A DNA stretch of 64,000 bases. Source: RGIG1995 sp045652425. Its GTDB lineage: Bacteria; Bacillota; Clostridia; Oscillospirales; CAG-272. Within the stretch, counting starts at the first letter, position 1; every line of letters starts with the position of its first letter. The stretch is taken from contig JAZRUG010000035.1 of NCBI GenBank assembly GCA_045652425.1, positions 14,232-78,231 of the forward strand, written 5' to 3'. Both the position numbers and the translations under genes were made by a program. Under the pieces are notes generated by a model, which saw only the letters and a list, made by a program, of their open reading frames with translations, was not told the DNA's origin and did not search any database. Of the stretch, positions 23,794 through 32,190 are shown one piece after another.

Positions 23794-26199
23794 TTATTTA
23801 ACAACCAAGTTAACAAGCTTTTTGGGTACAAATATCTCTTTTATTATGGTCTTGCCTTCAATAAATGGCTTTATTCTCTCGTCATTCTTAACTGCTTCAA
23901 GAGCATCTTCCTTGGAAATTTCTGCAGGTATCATTATAGTACCGCGAAGTTTACCGTTAATTTGTACGGCAATCTCAACTGTGCTGTCAACTGTCTTCGC
24001 TTCATCGTAAGTAGGCCATTCAGCTAATGAGCAGAAGCCCTTTCCGCCGAGCGATTCCCAAATCTCTTCGCAGATATGGGGAGCAAAGGGGCAGAGAAGC
24101 TTAACAAACGTCATCATCTCGTCTTTTGTAAGACTACCTTTATCGTAAATCTCGTTAGTCAAGGTCATCATAGCAGCTATAGCTGTGTTAAACTTCAATT
24201 CTTCAATGTCGCTTGTAACTTTCTTTATCGTCTTATGGAACGCACTTTCAAGTTCCTTTGTAACGCCTTCGCTGTTAATAATCTCGGTCATTGACGCAAC
24301 TCTGTCGAGGAATCTCTTACAACCCTTAACGCTGTTTTCTGACCAAGGAGCCGCACTTGCATAGTCGCCCATAAACAAAATGTATACACGAAGAACGTCT
24401 GCGCCGTATTCATCTACAACGTTGTTGGGATCTACTACGTTACCCTTGGATTTACTCATCTTGTCGCCGTCAGGTCCGAGAATAAGTCCCTGTGCAGTTC
24501 TCTTCGCATACGGTTCAGCCATAGGAACAGCGCCGATGTCGTAAAGGAACTGATGCCAGAATCTTGAGTAAATCATATGTCTGGTTACGTGTTCCATACC
24601 GCCGTTGTACCAGTCAACAGGCATCCAGTATTCGAGTTTTTCTTTATCTGCAAACGCCTTGTCGTTGTGAGGATCGATGTAACGGAGGAAGTACCAAGAA
24701 GAACCTGCCCACTGCGGCATTGTATCTGTCTCTCTCTTTGCGGGAGCGCCGCACTTGGGACAAGTGCAGTTTACATAAGAATCTATCTTCGCAAGAGGCG
24801 ATTCGCCGCCTTCTCCGGGTTCAAAGTTAGATACTTCGGGAAGCTTCAAGGGAAGTTCATCGTAAGGTACGGGAACCATTCCGCATACAGGACAGTGAAC
24901 TATCGGGATAGGTTCGCCCCAATATCTCTGACGGTTAAACGCCCAATCCTTCATTTTGTACTGTACGCCCTTTTCTCCAATTCCTTTTTCTTCTAAATAT
25001 TCAAGTACCTTTGCAATAGAATCTTTCTTGTTGGTATATCCGTTAAGGAACTCGGAGTTAACCATTTCGCCGTCGCCTGCATAAGCCGCTTCTTCGATGT
25101 TTCCGCCCTTTATTACCTCAATAATATCAATACCAAACTTCTTCGCAAAGTCGTAGTCTCTTTCGTCGTGCGCGGGAACTGCCATAATAGCGCCTGTTCC
25201 GTATCCCATCATAACGTAGTCGGAAATGTATATCGGAATCTCTTTATTGTTAATGGGGTTAATAGCCGAAAGACCTTCAATACGTACGCCGGTCTTTTCC
25301 TTTACAAGCTGTGTACGTTCAAATTCTGTCTTCTTCGCGCATTCTTCTTTATATGCGTCAAGGTCAGCAATATTCTTAATTGATTCTCTGTATTTTTCGA
25401 TTATCGGATGCTCGGGCGCAATAACCATAAATGTAACGCCAAAAAGGGTATCGGGACGGGTAGTGTATATACGGAGTGTATCTTCCTTATCGGTAATTTT
25501 AAAGTTAACGAATGCACCGGTAGACTTACCAATCCAGTTAACTTGCTGCATCTTAATGTTGGGAAGATAGTCTACTTCTTCAAGGCCCTGAAGGAGCTTG
25601 TCTGCATATTCTGTAATACGGAGATACCAAACGTCCTTCGATTTCTGTACTATATCTGTGTGACATATATCACACTTTCCGCCCTGTGAGTCTTCGTTTG
25701 AAAGAACAACCTTACAGTGAGGGCAGTAGTTTACAAGGGCTGTATCTCTGAATACAAGTCCGTTTTCAAACATCTTGAGGAATATCCACTGTGTCCACTT
25801 ATAGTAATCCTCTTGTGTAGTATCAACGGTTTTTGACCAGTCAAAAGAAAAACCTACTCTCTTGAGCTGATCCGTAAATCTTACGATATTATCATCAGTA
25901 ACCTTTCTGGGATGTATACCTGTCTTTATTGCATAGTTTTCGGTAGGCAAACCAAACGCGTCAAAGCCGATAGGGAAGAGTACGTTGTAGCCTTCCATTC
26001 TTCTTTTTCTTGAAATAACTTCAAGACCTGAATATGCTTTGATATGTCCTACGTGCATACCTGCACCGCTGGGGTAGGGGAATTCTACCAAGCCGTAAAA
26101 TTTCTTTTTCGTTTTGTCAGAATCGTCAGCAATAAAGATTCTTTCATCTTCCCATCTTTTTTGCCATTTCTTCTCTGTTTCGGAAAAGTTATATTTCAT
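23794..26199 (-). CDS. leuS: Leucyl-tRNA synthetase
   Basis: LeuRS charges tRNA-Leu. The 801-residue protein is bacterial type: class I HIGH motif in YPSGAGMHVGHIKAY, a zinc knuckle CPHC...CDIC, an inserted editing domain with TTRPDTLFGVT, and GDKMSKSKGN. The start is set at the ATG at 26199 behind AAGGA; the longer frame begins at a TTG eight codons earlier. It follows rsfS closely at the end of a long co-directional run. No T-box was seen in front of it. Confidence 0.97.
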   Translation of the reverse strand: MKYNFSETEKKWQKRWEDERIFIADDSDKTKKKFYGLVEFPYPSGAGMHVGHIKAYSGLEVISRKRRMEGYNVLFPIGFDAFGLPTENYAIKTGIHPRKVTDDNIVRFTDQLKRVGFSFDWSKTVDTTQEDYYKWTQWIFLKMFENGLVFRDTALVNYCPHCKVVLSNEDSQGGKCDICHTDIVQKSKDVWYLRITEYADKLLQGLEEVDYLPNIKMQQVNWIGKSTGAFVNFKITDKEDTLRIYTTRPDTLFGVTFMVIAPEHPIIEKYRESIKNIADLDAYKEECAKKTEFERTQLVKEKTGVRIEGLSAINPINNKEIPIYISDYVMMGYGTGAIMAVPAHDERDYDFAKKFGIDIIEVIKGGNIEEAAYAGDGEMVNSEFLNGYTNKKDSIAKVLEYLEEKGIGEKGVQYKMKDWAFNRQRYWGEPIPIVHCPVCGMVPVPYDELPLKLPEVSNFEPGEGGESPLAKIDSYVNCTCPKCGAPAKRETDTMPQWAGSSWYFLRYIDPHNDKAFADKEKLEYWMPVDWYNGGMEHVTRHMIYSRFWHQFLYDIGAVPMAEPYAKRTAQGLILGPDGDKMSKSKGNVVDPNNVVDEYGADVLRVYILFMGDYASAAPWSENSVKGCKRFLDRVASMTEIINSEGVTKELESAFHKTIKKVTSDIEELKFNTAIAAMMTLTNEIYDKGSLTKDEMMTFVKLLCPFAPHICEEIWESLGGKGFCSLAEWPTYDEAKTVDSTVEIAVQINGKLRGTIMIPAEISKEDALEAVKNDERIKPFIEGKTIIKEIFVPKKLVNLVVK

Positions 26200-26247
26200 A
26201 ATCGCTGTCCTTACGCCTTTCAATAGTAGTCTTTATTTCAATGTTTT

Positions 26248-26628
26248 TTATATCAAAAGATCCGATATGTCAATGTTTTCCGCGTCGCTCCAAAGTTTTT
26301 CCAACTTGTAAAACTCTCTTGCTTCTCTGCAGAAAATGTGTACTATAACCGAACTGTAATCGAGAACTGTCCAGCTTGCTTCGTTGTAACCCTCAATATG
26401 ATGGGGCTTAATTCCGTTTTCTTCGAGTTTCTCTTCAACTTCGCCCGCAAGTGCGCGTACTTGAGTATTGGAATTACCGCCGCATATTACAAAATAATCG
26501 GCAAGTACCGTCTTATCTTCAATTCTGATAAGTTTTATATCCTTTGCTTTCTTCGCATCAAGTGTTTTTATTATAAAATTTGCTACTTCACGAGAATTGT
26601 TTTCGTTTATTATGTTTTCTGTGTTCAT
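26248..26628 (-). CDS. rsfS: Ribosomal silencing factor RsfS
   Basis: RsfS binds L14 on the 50S subunit and blocks subunit joining during nutrient limitation. The 126-residue product has the family core: KAKDIKLIRIEDKTVLADYF, ICGGNSNTQVRALA, GYNEASWTVLDYSSVIVHIF and a closing REFYKLEKLW. The ATG at 26628 follows GAAAGG; a longer frame to 26730 overlaps the preceding LCP gene and is rejected. It sits between an LCP gene and leuS, as in many Clostridia. Confidence 0.94.
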   Translation of the reverse strand: MNTENIINENNSREVANFIIKTLDAKKAKDIKLIRIEDKTVLADYFVICGGNSNTQVRALAGEVEEKLEENGIKPHHIEGYNEASWTVLDYSSVIVHIFCREAREFYKLEKLWSDAENIDISDLLI

Positions 26629-26644
26629 ACTAAACCTTTCTTTT

Positions 26645-27841
26645 TTAAACTCTTGGTATTGTAATACTGCCATGGTTAATATCGTCGGCACTTTGCTCGT
26701 TACCGCCGGTAACGTTTTCCGGTTCAGCATTATAATACGGTGTTAGATATGTCGCATATTTGTTACCGGAGAATAGTTTCTTTGCATCAAATATAGAATC
26801 TGTAATTTCAAAATCATAAATATTGAAGTGTTGATTTATCAGTTGGAGTGTTCCTTTGCGGTTAATTACAAAATACCATCCTCCGTTTTCGGGGGGGACC
26901 GGAGAAGATCCGGGCGCACTCATAAAGGTCATCTTTTCCATATCCACTTCAAGTAAATTTTTGCCGAAATATACCATATCGCTTAAATCTACGTCGGTTT
27001 TTACGTTCTTAAACACTTCATTCGTAAGTTTTACTACGTTGGTTGCATTGATATTGCTTTTCACCTTTTTCAAAAGTGCGCTCATAAATATCTTTTGAGC
27101 GTCCATTCTTCCTATATCTGCCTGAACGTAACCCATTCTGTAACGAACAAACATTTCTGCTTTTTCGCCGTTTAGAGTTTGTTTACCCTTTTTTAAGTTA
27201 ATGTTAAGACCTTGATCTTTATCAACGTAGTACATATTTGCCGGAATATCTACTTCAACTCCGCCCAATATATCAACTATATTACGGAAACCGTTAAGGT
27301 TTACCATTGCATAATAATTAATTTTTACGCAAAGATTTTGTTCCAAAAGTGTTTTCAATTTATTGATTCCGTAATCTTCGGGATCTTTTTCTTTCTTTGA
27401 AACAGCCTCGTTATAGTAATGTCCGTATACTCCGTTTAGTTTGAAGCCTATATTGTTAACCAAAACGTAGGTATCTCGGGGAATTTGCATTATAGTTAAC
27501 TTCTTTGACGTAACTTTGTAATTCATCAACATAATTACATCCGTGTTTAATGCAACTCTGTCTCTGCCGAGAATAAGGAAATTGAACATTTCTTCCTTTT
27601 CTTCAGGATCTTCATTAGCCTGTTCTTTCGTTTGTTCTGGATCCTTATCTTCTTCGTCTAAAACAGTTTCATCTGTTTCGTTCTTAAGTCCTTCTGTGTT
27701 GAAAACTACCTCGTCATTATTATTGTCGGGAGTGTGAAAAGATACCGTATAAACGGCAATTGCAGCTATTGCCGCGATAGCTGTCAATACAATGGCTAAA
27801 ATTATTAATCCTATTTTTCTTCTTTTCTTTTTCGTACTCAT
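26645..27841 (-). CDS. LytR-CpsA-Psr (LCP) family protein, copy 2
   Basis: LCP enzymes attach teichoic-acid or capsule-type polymers to peptidoglycan outside the membrane. This ~398-residue copy has a basic cytoplasmic start, one transmembrane helix (about residues 10-32), an acidic Glu/Asp-rich linker and the LCP domain with FLILGRDRVALNTDVIML, TIMQIPRDTYV and EMFVRYRMGYVQADIGR. It is a paralogue of the gene just upstream (4-bp-scale spacing) with the same layout. The ATG at 27841 is favoured, since GGAG is 6 nt upstream; one at 27853 has no site. Confidence 0.9.
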   Translation of the reverse strand: MSTKKKRRKIGLIILAIVLTAIAAIAAIAVYTVSFHTPDNNNDEVVFNTEGLKNETDETVLDEEDKDPEQTKEQANEDPEEKEEMFNFLILGRDRVALNTDVIMLMNYKVTSKKLTIMQIPRDTYVLVNNIGFKLNGVYGHYYNEAVSKKEKDPEDYGINKLKTLLEQNLCVKINYYAMVNLNGFRNIVDILGGVEVDIPANMYYVDKDQGLNINLKKGKQTLNGEKAEMFVRYRMGYVQADIGRMDAQKIFMSALLKKVKSNINATNVVKLTNEVFKNVKTDVDLSDMVYFGKNLLEVDMEKMTFMSAPGSSPVPPENGGWYFVINRKGTLQLINQHFNIYDFEITDSIFDAKKLFSGNKYATYLTPYYNAEPENVTGGNEQSADDINHGSITIPRV

Positions 27842-27856
27842 TTTATTCTCCATTTT

Positions 27857-29104
27857 TTATACGTGTGGGATGTAAATTGAATCATTGTTAAGGTCGTTTG
27901 CATTGTGGGGATCAGATGTCGAAATATTTGGGTTTGTATATATGCTGTTAAAATGTGAAAAGTTTGCCGTGTTTGTAAATATGCGGTCTGTGTCAAATAT
28001 GGAATCTGTTATTTCAAAATCATATATGTTGAAATAAGTATTTATCATTTCTCTCATATTTTTTCTGACCATAACGTAGTATGAAATTCCGTCGCCGCTC
28101 GTACTTCTGCCTACCATGGACATCATATTGATTTGTCCAAGGTTAACTTCAAGTAATTGTTTTCCGTAAAAAACAGCGTCTGCTAAATTCACGTCGGTTT
28201 TTACGTATTTAAACGCTATATCTACAAAATTGGTTATAGTTGATACTGTGAAATTTGATTTTAGTTTCTTTATAAATGCGCTGACAAAAAGTTTTTGTGC
28301 ATCAATTCTGCCTATATCGGCTTGGGTATATATCGAACGGGTTCTTATAAAGTGTTCGGCTTTTATTCCGTCCAAATGTTGGAGTCCTGCGGGAACTGTT
28401 ACAATTTGTTTTGTAGCTTCATCAATGTATTTGTAACTTACAGGTACTTTTACATCAACGCCGCCTATAGCATCTACTATGGCAACAACGCCGTTAAGGT
28501 TTATATGTCCTACGTTGTGTATCTTTATACACAAGCTTTGCTCTAAAGTATCTGCCATACTTCTTAATGCTTCAGGTGTCTTCTTGCCGTTTTTTATATA
28601 GTATTGAGCATATAGTCCGTTAAGTTTGCCCGAATATACTTTAGTGCGTATATAAGTATCTCTCGGTAATTGTAAGATATTTATTTTGTTTGTGGTCGTA
28701 TTAAAGCTTATAAGCATTATAACGTCTGTATTTAATGCTACTCTGTCTTGCCCTACAAACAAGAAATTGTATATCTTTTGTTCGCTTCTTGGGAGACTAC
28801 CGGGATCGGTTTCCGGAACGGTCTCGGGGGGGAGCGTTTCAACAGAAGTTTCGTTTTCAACAGTTTCTTCCGTTGTTTCCGGCGGTGTCGTTTCATCTAA
28901 ACTACCTGTATCAAATGGGGGAGGCTCGTTTATGCCGGTATCGGGTTCGTGAAAATAAAACGTATATGCAACTACTCCGCCTACCGATATAAGTGCTATC
29001 AAAATTATCGCAAGAATAATCAAGCCTATTATTTTGCGTAATCTTTTTGGGGGGGATGTGTTTTGAGTAGGTGTTTCTGTTTTTTGCTTTTTGCGGTTGT
29101 TCAT
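27857..29104 (-). CDS. LytR-CpsA-Psr (LCP) family protein, copy 1
   Basis: A 415-residue paralogue of the following gene: a basic start, a transmembrane helix near 25-50, a Pro/Thr/Glu-rich linker (about 55-105), then the LCP domain with FLFVGQDRVALNTDVIML, LQLPRDTYIRTKVYSG and EHFIRTRSIYTQADIGRIDAQ. The arginines and aspartates that hold the polyprenyl-phosphate substrate are present. Tandem LCP copies suggest division of labour between polymers, which is inference. It begins 1 bp after yqeK ends. Confidence 0.9.
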   Translation of the reverse strand: MNNRKKQKTETPTQNTSPPKRLRKIIGLIILAIILIALISVGGVVAYTFYFHEPDTGINEPPPFDTGSLDETTPPETTEETVENETSVETLPPETVPETDPGSLPRSEQKIYNFLFVGQDRVALNTDVIMLISFNTTTNKINILQLPRDTYIRTKVYSGKLNGLYAQYYIKNGKKTPEALRSMADTLEQSLCIKIHNVGHINLNGVVAIVDAIGGVDVKVPVSYKYIDEATKQIVTVPAGLQHLDGIKAEHFIRTRSIYTQADIGRIDAQKLFVSAFIKKLKSNFTVSTITNFVDIAFKYVKTDVNLADAVFYGKQLLEVNLGQINMMSMVGRSTSGDGISYYVMVRKNMREMINTYFNIYDFEITDSIFDTDRIFTNTANFSHFNSIYTNPNISTSDPHNANDLNNDSIYIPHV

Positions 29105-29105
29105 T

Positions 29106-29693
29106 TCAATCTCCTGTTTTCTTTACGAATGAGTTATAACATTCGATGGTTTTGGGGTGAATAAACTCACCCTTTTCCAGCAGATCCGATATAGTGTATT
29201 TTAGGGATAAAACTATTGTTTCGTTAAGTCTTTTGGTTATATCGCAGGTGTTGGTATAAAAATATTCGCGTAGTTTCTTACAGTCTTCAAACTTTCTTGT
29301 CGGTTCGATATAGTCGGCAAGATATAAAAGTTTTTCTGTTAAGGTCATATTGGCTCTGCCCGTCGTGTGATATCTTACTGCAGATATTATTTCTTTCTCT
29401 GCATACCGAGGAAAATCTCTCATTATCAGGGCAGGGGCTGTAAATGAATGGAGGGTTTTCGGTGAATTTAATGTATCTTCCTCCACCTCAATCTTCATTG
29501 TTTTGCACAGCAATAATTGGTTTTCAATCGGCATCTCTTTCGTTATATCGTGCAAATATGCCGCTGTTACCAGTTTTTCTTCGTTTACATCAAAAAGTTT
29601 TGCCAAACTTTTACACTCATTTACTACGGAAATAGTATGGTTATATCTGTATTCAGACATAGAGCTACGTATTTCTTTTTCAAGATCAAACAT
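29106..29693 (-). CDS. yqeK: YqeK-type HD-domain diadenosine tetraphosphatase
   Basis: An HD-superfamily protein of about 195 residues. Metal-binding residues are in RYNHTISV, the doublet AAYLHDITKE and AVRYHTTG. YqeK proteins cleave Ap4A symmetrically in the cytoplasm. It overlaps the end of nadD, the usual partner in Firmicutes. The start could be the ATG at 29693 or a GTG at 29702. Confidence 0.9.
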   Translation of the reverse strand: MFDLEKEIRSSMSEYRYNHTISVVNECKSLAKLFDVNEEKLVTAAYLHDITKEMPIENQLLLCKTMKIEVEEDTLNSPKTLHSFTAPALIMRDFPRYAEKEIISAVRYHTTGRANMTLTEKLLYLADYIEPTRKFEDCKKLREYFYTNTCDITKRLNETIVLSLKYTISDLLEKGEFIHPKTIECYNSFVKKTGD

Positions 29694-30318
29694 TATGTTC
29701 ACCGTATAAATCGTACTTATCTATAAAAGTTCTTACGTCGGGAGGGAGAAGATAAAATGTATTTTCTCCTCGCTTTATCTTTTCTCTTATCTCGGTTGAC
29801 GACAGTTCTATCGGTGCCATCGGCACGTCAATAATTCTTGCGCCGTATCTTTCTTTGAGTTTTTCTTTTGTTTCAAGTATTTCTTCCGATTCATCGTAAG
29901 TACCCGGTCTTACTATATGCGCAATCTTCGCGAGTTCAAAGATCCTTTCGGCATTTTTCCAATATTCAAGATTGAGAAAATTGTCCGTTCCGCATAACAG
30001 AGTCAAGTCTTTTGATATAAAACTGAAATGTTCTAAAGTCTTATAAGTATAGCTTATTTCTTGGTTGCGGATTTCAAAATCGGATACGATTATTTTATCG
30101 TTATAAAAGGGAAGAGGGCTGAAAGCTATCTTCAGCATCTGTAATCTCATCTGGGGATCATCACCCGCGCACAACATCTTGTGTGGGGGAAGGTAGTTCG
30201 GCATTATAAACAGTCTGTCAAGATCACATGCTGTCAAAAAGGCAAAAGCCGAGCGAATATGTCCCAGATGTACGGGGTCAAACGTGCCGCCGTATATACC
30301 AATCTTTACGTCACTCAT
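29686..30318 (-). CDS. nadD: Nicotinate-nucleotide adenylyltransferase
   Basis: NadD adenylates nicotinate mononucleotide in NAD synthesis. The 210-residue protein has the nucleotidyltransferase motif GGTFDPVHLGH (residues 10-20) and the second signature SSTEIREKIK near the C-terminus. It lies 4 bp after yhbY and overlaps yqeK, a conserved gene order. Confidence 0.95.
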   Translation of the reverse strand: MSDVKIGIYGGTFDPVHLGHIRSAFAFLTACDLDRLFIMPNYLPPHKMLCAGDDPQMRLQMLKIAFSPLPFYNDKIIVSDFEIRNQEISYTYKTLEHFSFISKDLTLLCGTDNFLNLEYWKNAERIFELAKIAHIVRPGTYDESEEILETKEKLKERYGARIIDVPMAPIELSSTEIREKIKRGENTFYLLPPDVRTFIDKYDLYGEHNV

Positions 30319-30322
30319 ACTC

Positions 30323-30613
30323 TTAAATAAGTTCTATTTTCTTGTTCTTCTTTGATTCGCGGTAAAGAACAAAACGTGTTCCTACCGTTTGTATAACATC
30401 TGCCGATACAATTTCCGCTATTTCGTCGGCAGCTTCTCTTGCGGTATATCCCGAATTATCAAGCACGCGAAGTTTTATTAACTCTCTTGCTTCAAGCGCA
30501 TTTGAAATCTGTTCGGTCATATTTTCGTTTATTCCGCCTTTGCCTATCTGGAATATCGTATCTAAATGAACTGCGAGTGAGCGCAGGTATGCTCTTTGTT
30601 TTGATGTAAGCAT
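30323..30613 (-). CDS. yhbY: YhbY/CRS1-CRM domain RNA-binding protein
   Basis: A 96-residue protein of the YhbY family, which binds pre-50S ribosomal particles. It begins MLTSKQRAYLRSLA and carries the GKGG loop (QIGKGGINENM), then LKALEA-like (NALEARELIKLRVL) and the closing VQTVGTRFVLYR (here IQTVGTRFVLYR). It sits between rdgB and nadD. Confidence 0.93.
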   Translation of the reverse strand: MLTSKQRAYLRSLAVHLDTIFQIGKGGINENMTEQISNALEARELIKLRVLDNSGYTAREAADEIAEIVSADVIQTVGTRFVLYRESKKNKKIELI

Positions 30614-30629
30614 TACTTCGTTCCTTTTT

Positions 30630-31241
30630 TTATTTCAAATTAAATTCTTTTGCTTTTTTCTCAAATTCAGCTTTGAAAGCGTCCATTGCCATCCCTCTGT
30701 GGCTGATTGAATTCTTTTCTTCGGCTGAAAGTTCGGCAAAAGTCTTGCCGAAAGGCTCATAGAAAAAGTAGGGATCATAGCCAAAGCCGTTCGTTCCTGC
30801 TGCCTTTTCTGTAATAAAACCTCCAACTTTACCGTTTGTCTTTATTTCATAATTTTGTTCGGGGAATATACATACAACGTTTGAAACAAAGCTTGCGCTT
30901 CTTTTTTCTTTTGGAAGTCCTTTTAATTTTTCTTGCAGCAGCCTATTGTTTTCATCATCTCCGCCGCCTGAAAATCTTGCAGAGTGAACACCCGGTGCAC
31001 CGTTTAATGCATCTACGCAAAGTCCCGAATCGTCGGCAATCGTTATATAACCTAACTTTGCACCTACCGAGGCTTTTATTCTTGCGTTGTCTTCAAAAGT
31101 TTCTCCGTTTTCTTCTATATCGTCAAAAACGCCTATGTCGTCAAGCGAAAGTATTTTAACAGATACACCGTTTATTTGGGACATCATAGTTTGAAGTTCG
31201 GCTATCTTTTTCTTATTTCTTGATGCTAAAACTATTTCCAT
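30630..31241 (-). CDS. rdgB: RdgB/HAM1 non-canonical purine NTP pyrophosphatase
   Basis: This enzyme removes ITP, dITP and XTP from the nucleotide pool. The 203-residue product has the start VLASRNKKKIAEL, the DDSGLCVDALNGAPGVHSARF active-site region split over residues 69-91, and the FGYDPYF and ISHRGMAM motifs. It lies 11 bp after ftsY and 16 bp before yhbY. Confidence 0.95.
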   Translation of the reverse strand: MEIVLASRNKKKIAELQTMMSQINGVSVKILSLDDIGVFDDIEENGETFEDNARIKASVGAKLGYITIADDSGLCVDALNGAPGVHSARFSGGGDDENNRLLQEKLKGLPKEKRSASFVSNVVCIFPEQNYEIKTNGKVGGFITEKAAGTNGFGYDPYFFYEPFGKTFAELSAEEKNSISHRGMAMDAFKAEFEKKAKEFNLK

Positions 31242-31252
31242 AAATCCACCCT

Positions 31253-32158
31253 TTATTCAAACAAAGCCTTTACAAAATCGTCTGCGGAGAAGGGTTGCAA
31301 ATCGTCTATTTTTTCTCCTACGCCGATATATTTTACGGGGATATCAAGTTCATTTTTTATTGAGAACACAATACCGCCCTTTGCAGTTCCGTCAAGTTTT
31401 GTCAAAACAAGCCCCGTAATATCTGCGGAATTCTTGAATTCTTTTGCTTGTCTTACCGCATTTTGGCCTGTCGTCGAATCGAGTACGAGCAACGTTTCTC
31501 TTGAAGCATCGGGAAGTTCTCTTCCAATTACGCGGTTTATTTTCGCAAGTTCGTCCATAAGGTTCTTCTTGTTGTGAAGTCTGCCCGCCGTATCTATTAT
31601 AAGTACATCGGCTTTTCTGCTCTTTGCTGCAGAAACTGCGTCAAATACAACTGCCGCGGGGTCAGAACCTTCTGAATTCTTTATTAAGTCTGCGCCTGCT
31701 CTGTCAGCCCATATCTGTAGCTGGTCAATCGCTGCCGCGCGGAACGTATCTCCTGCTGCAAGTACAACCTTTTTACCTGAAGATATAAGGTGGTGTGCTA
31801 TCTTCGCAATTGAAGTCGTCTTTCCAACTCCGTTTACGCCGATAACAAGTATAACGGCAGGTGTGGTAGATAGGTCAAGCTGTTCACCTTCGCCTATCAT
31901 TCCCTTTAATATTTCAATCAAGGCTGCTTTAGTTTCTTCGGCATCTGAAAGGCGTTCATCTTTTATTCTTTCGCGAAGTTTTTCTATAATCTCTTCGGTC
32001 GATTCAAAGCCTACGTCTGCAGCAATAAGCAGTTCTTCAAGCTCTTCAAGCAGGTCTTCATCAACCTTTACAAATGCTTTGAAAAGGTTGTTTACCTGCC
32101 CGAATATTGATGATTTTGTCTTTTCAAGACCGTTTTTCAGTTTTTCGAAAAATGACAT
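31253..32158 (-). CDS. ftsY: Signal recognition particle receptor FtsY
   Basis: FtsY is the membrane receptor of the SRP pathway. The 301-residue protein contains the N helical domain and the G domain with GVNGVGKTTSIAKI (P-loop), DTFRAAAIDQL, DTAGRLHNKKNLM and TKLDGTAKGG. There is no acidic A domain, as usual in Gram-positive bacteria. It follows smc, a conserved order. Confidence 0.96.
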   Translation of the reverse strand: MSFFEKLKNGLEKTKSSIFGQVNNLFKAFVKVDEDLLEELEELLIAADVGFESTEEIIEKLRERIKDERLSDAEETKAALIEILKGMIGEGEQLDLSTTPAVILVIGVNGVGKTTSIAKIAHHLISSGKKVVLAAGDTFRAAAIDQLQIWADRAGADLIKNSEGSDPAAVVFDAVSAAKSRKADVLIIDTAGRLHNKKNLMDELAKINRVIGRELPDASRETLLVLDSTTGQNAVRQAKEFKNSADITGLVLTKLDGTAKGGIVFSIKNELDIPVKYIGVGEKIDDLQPFSADDFVKALFE

Positions 32159-32190
32159 ATACTAAACCTTTCTGAATATCAAAATATGTA

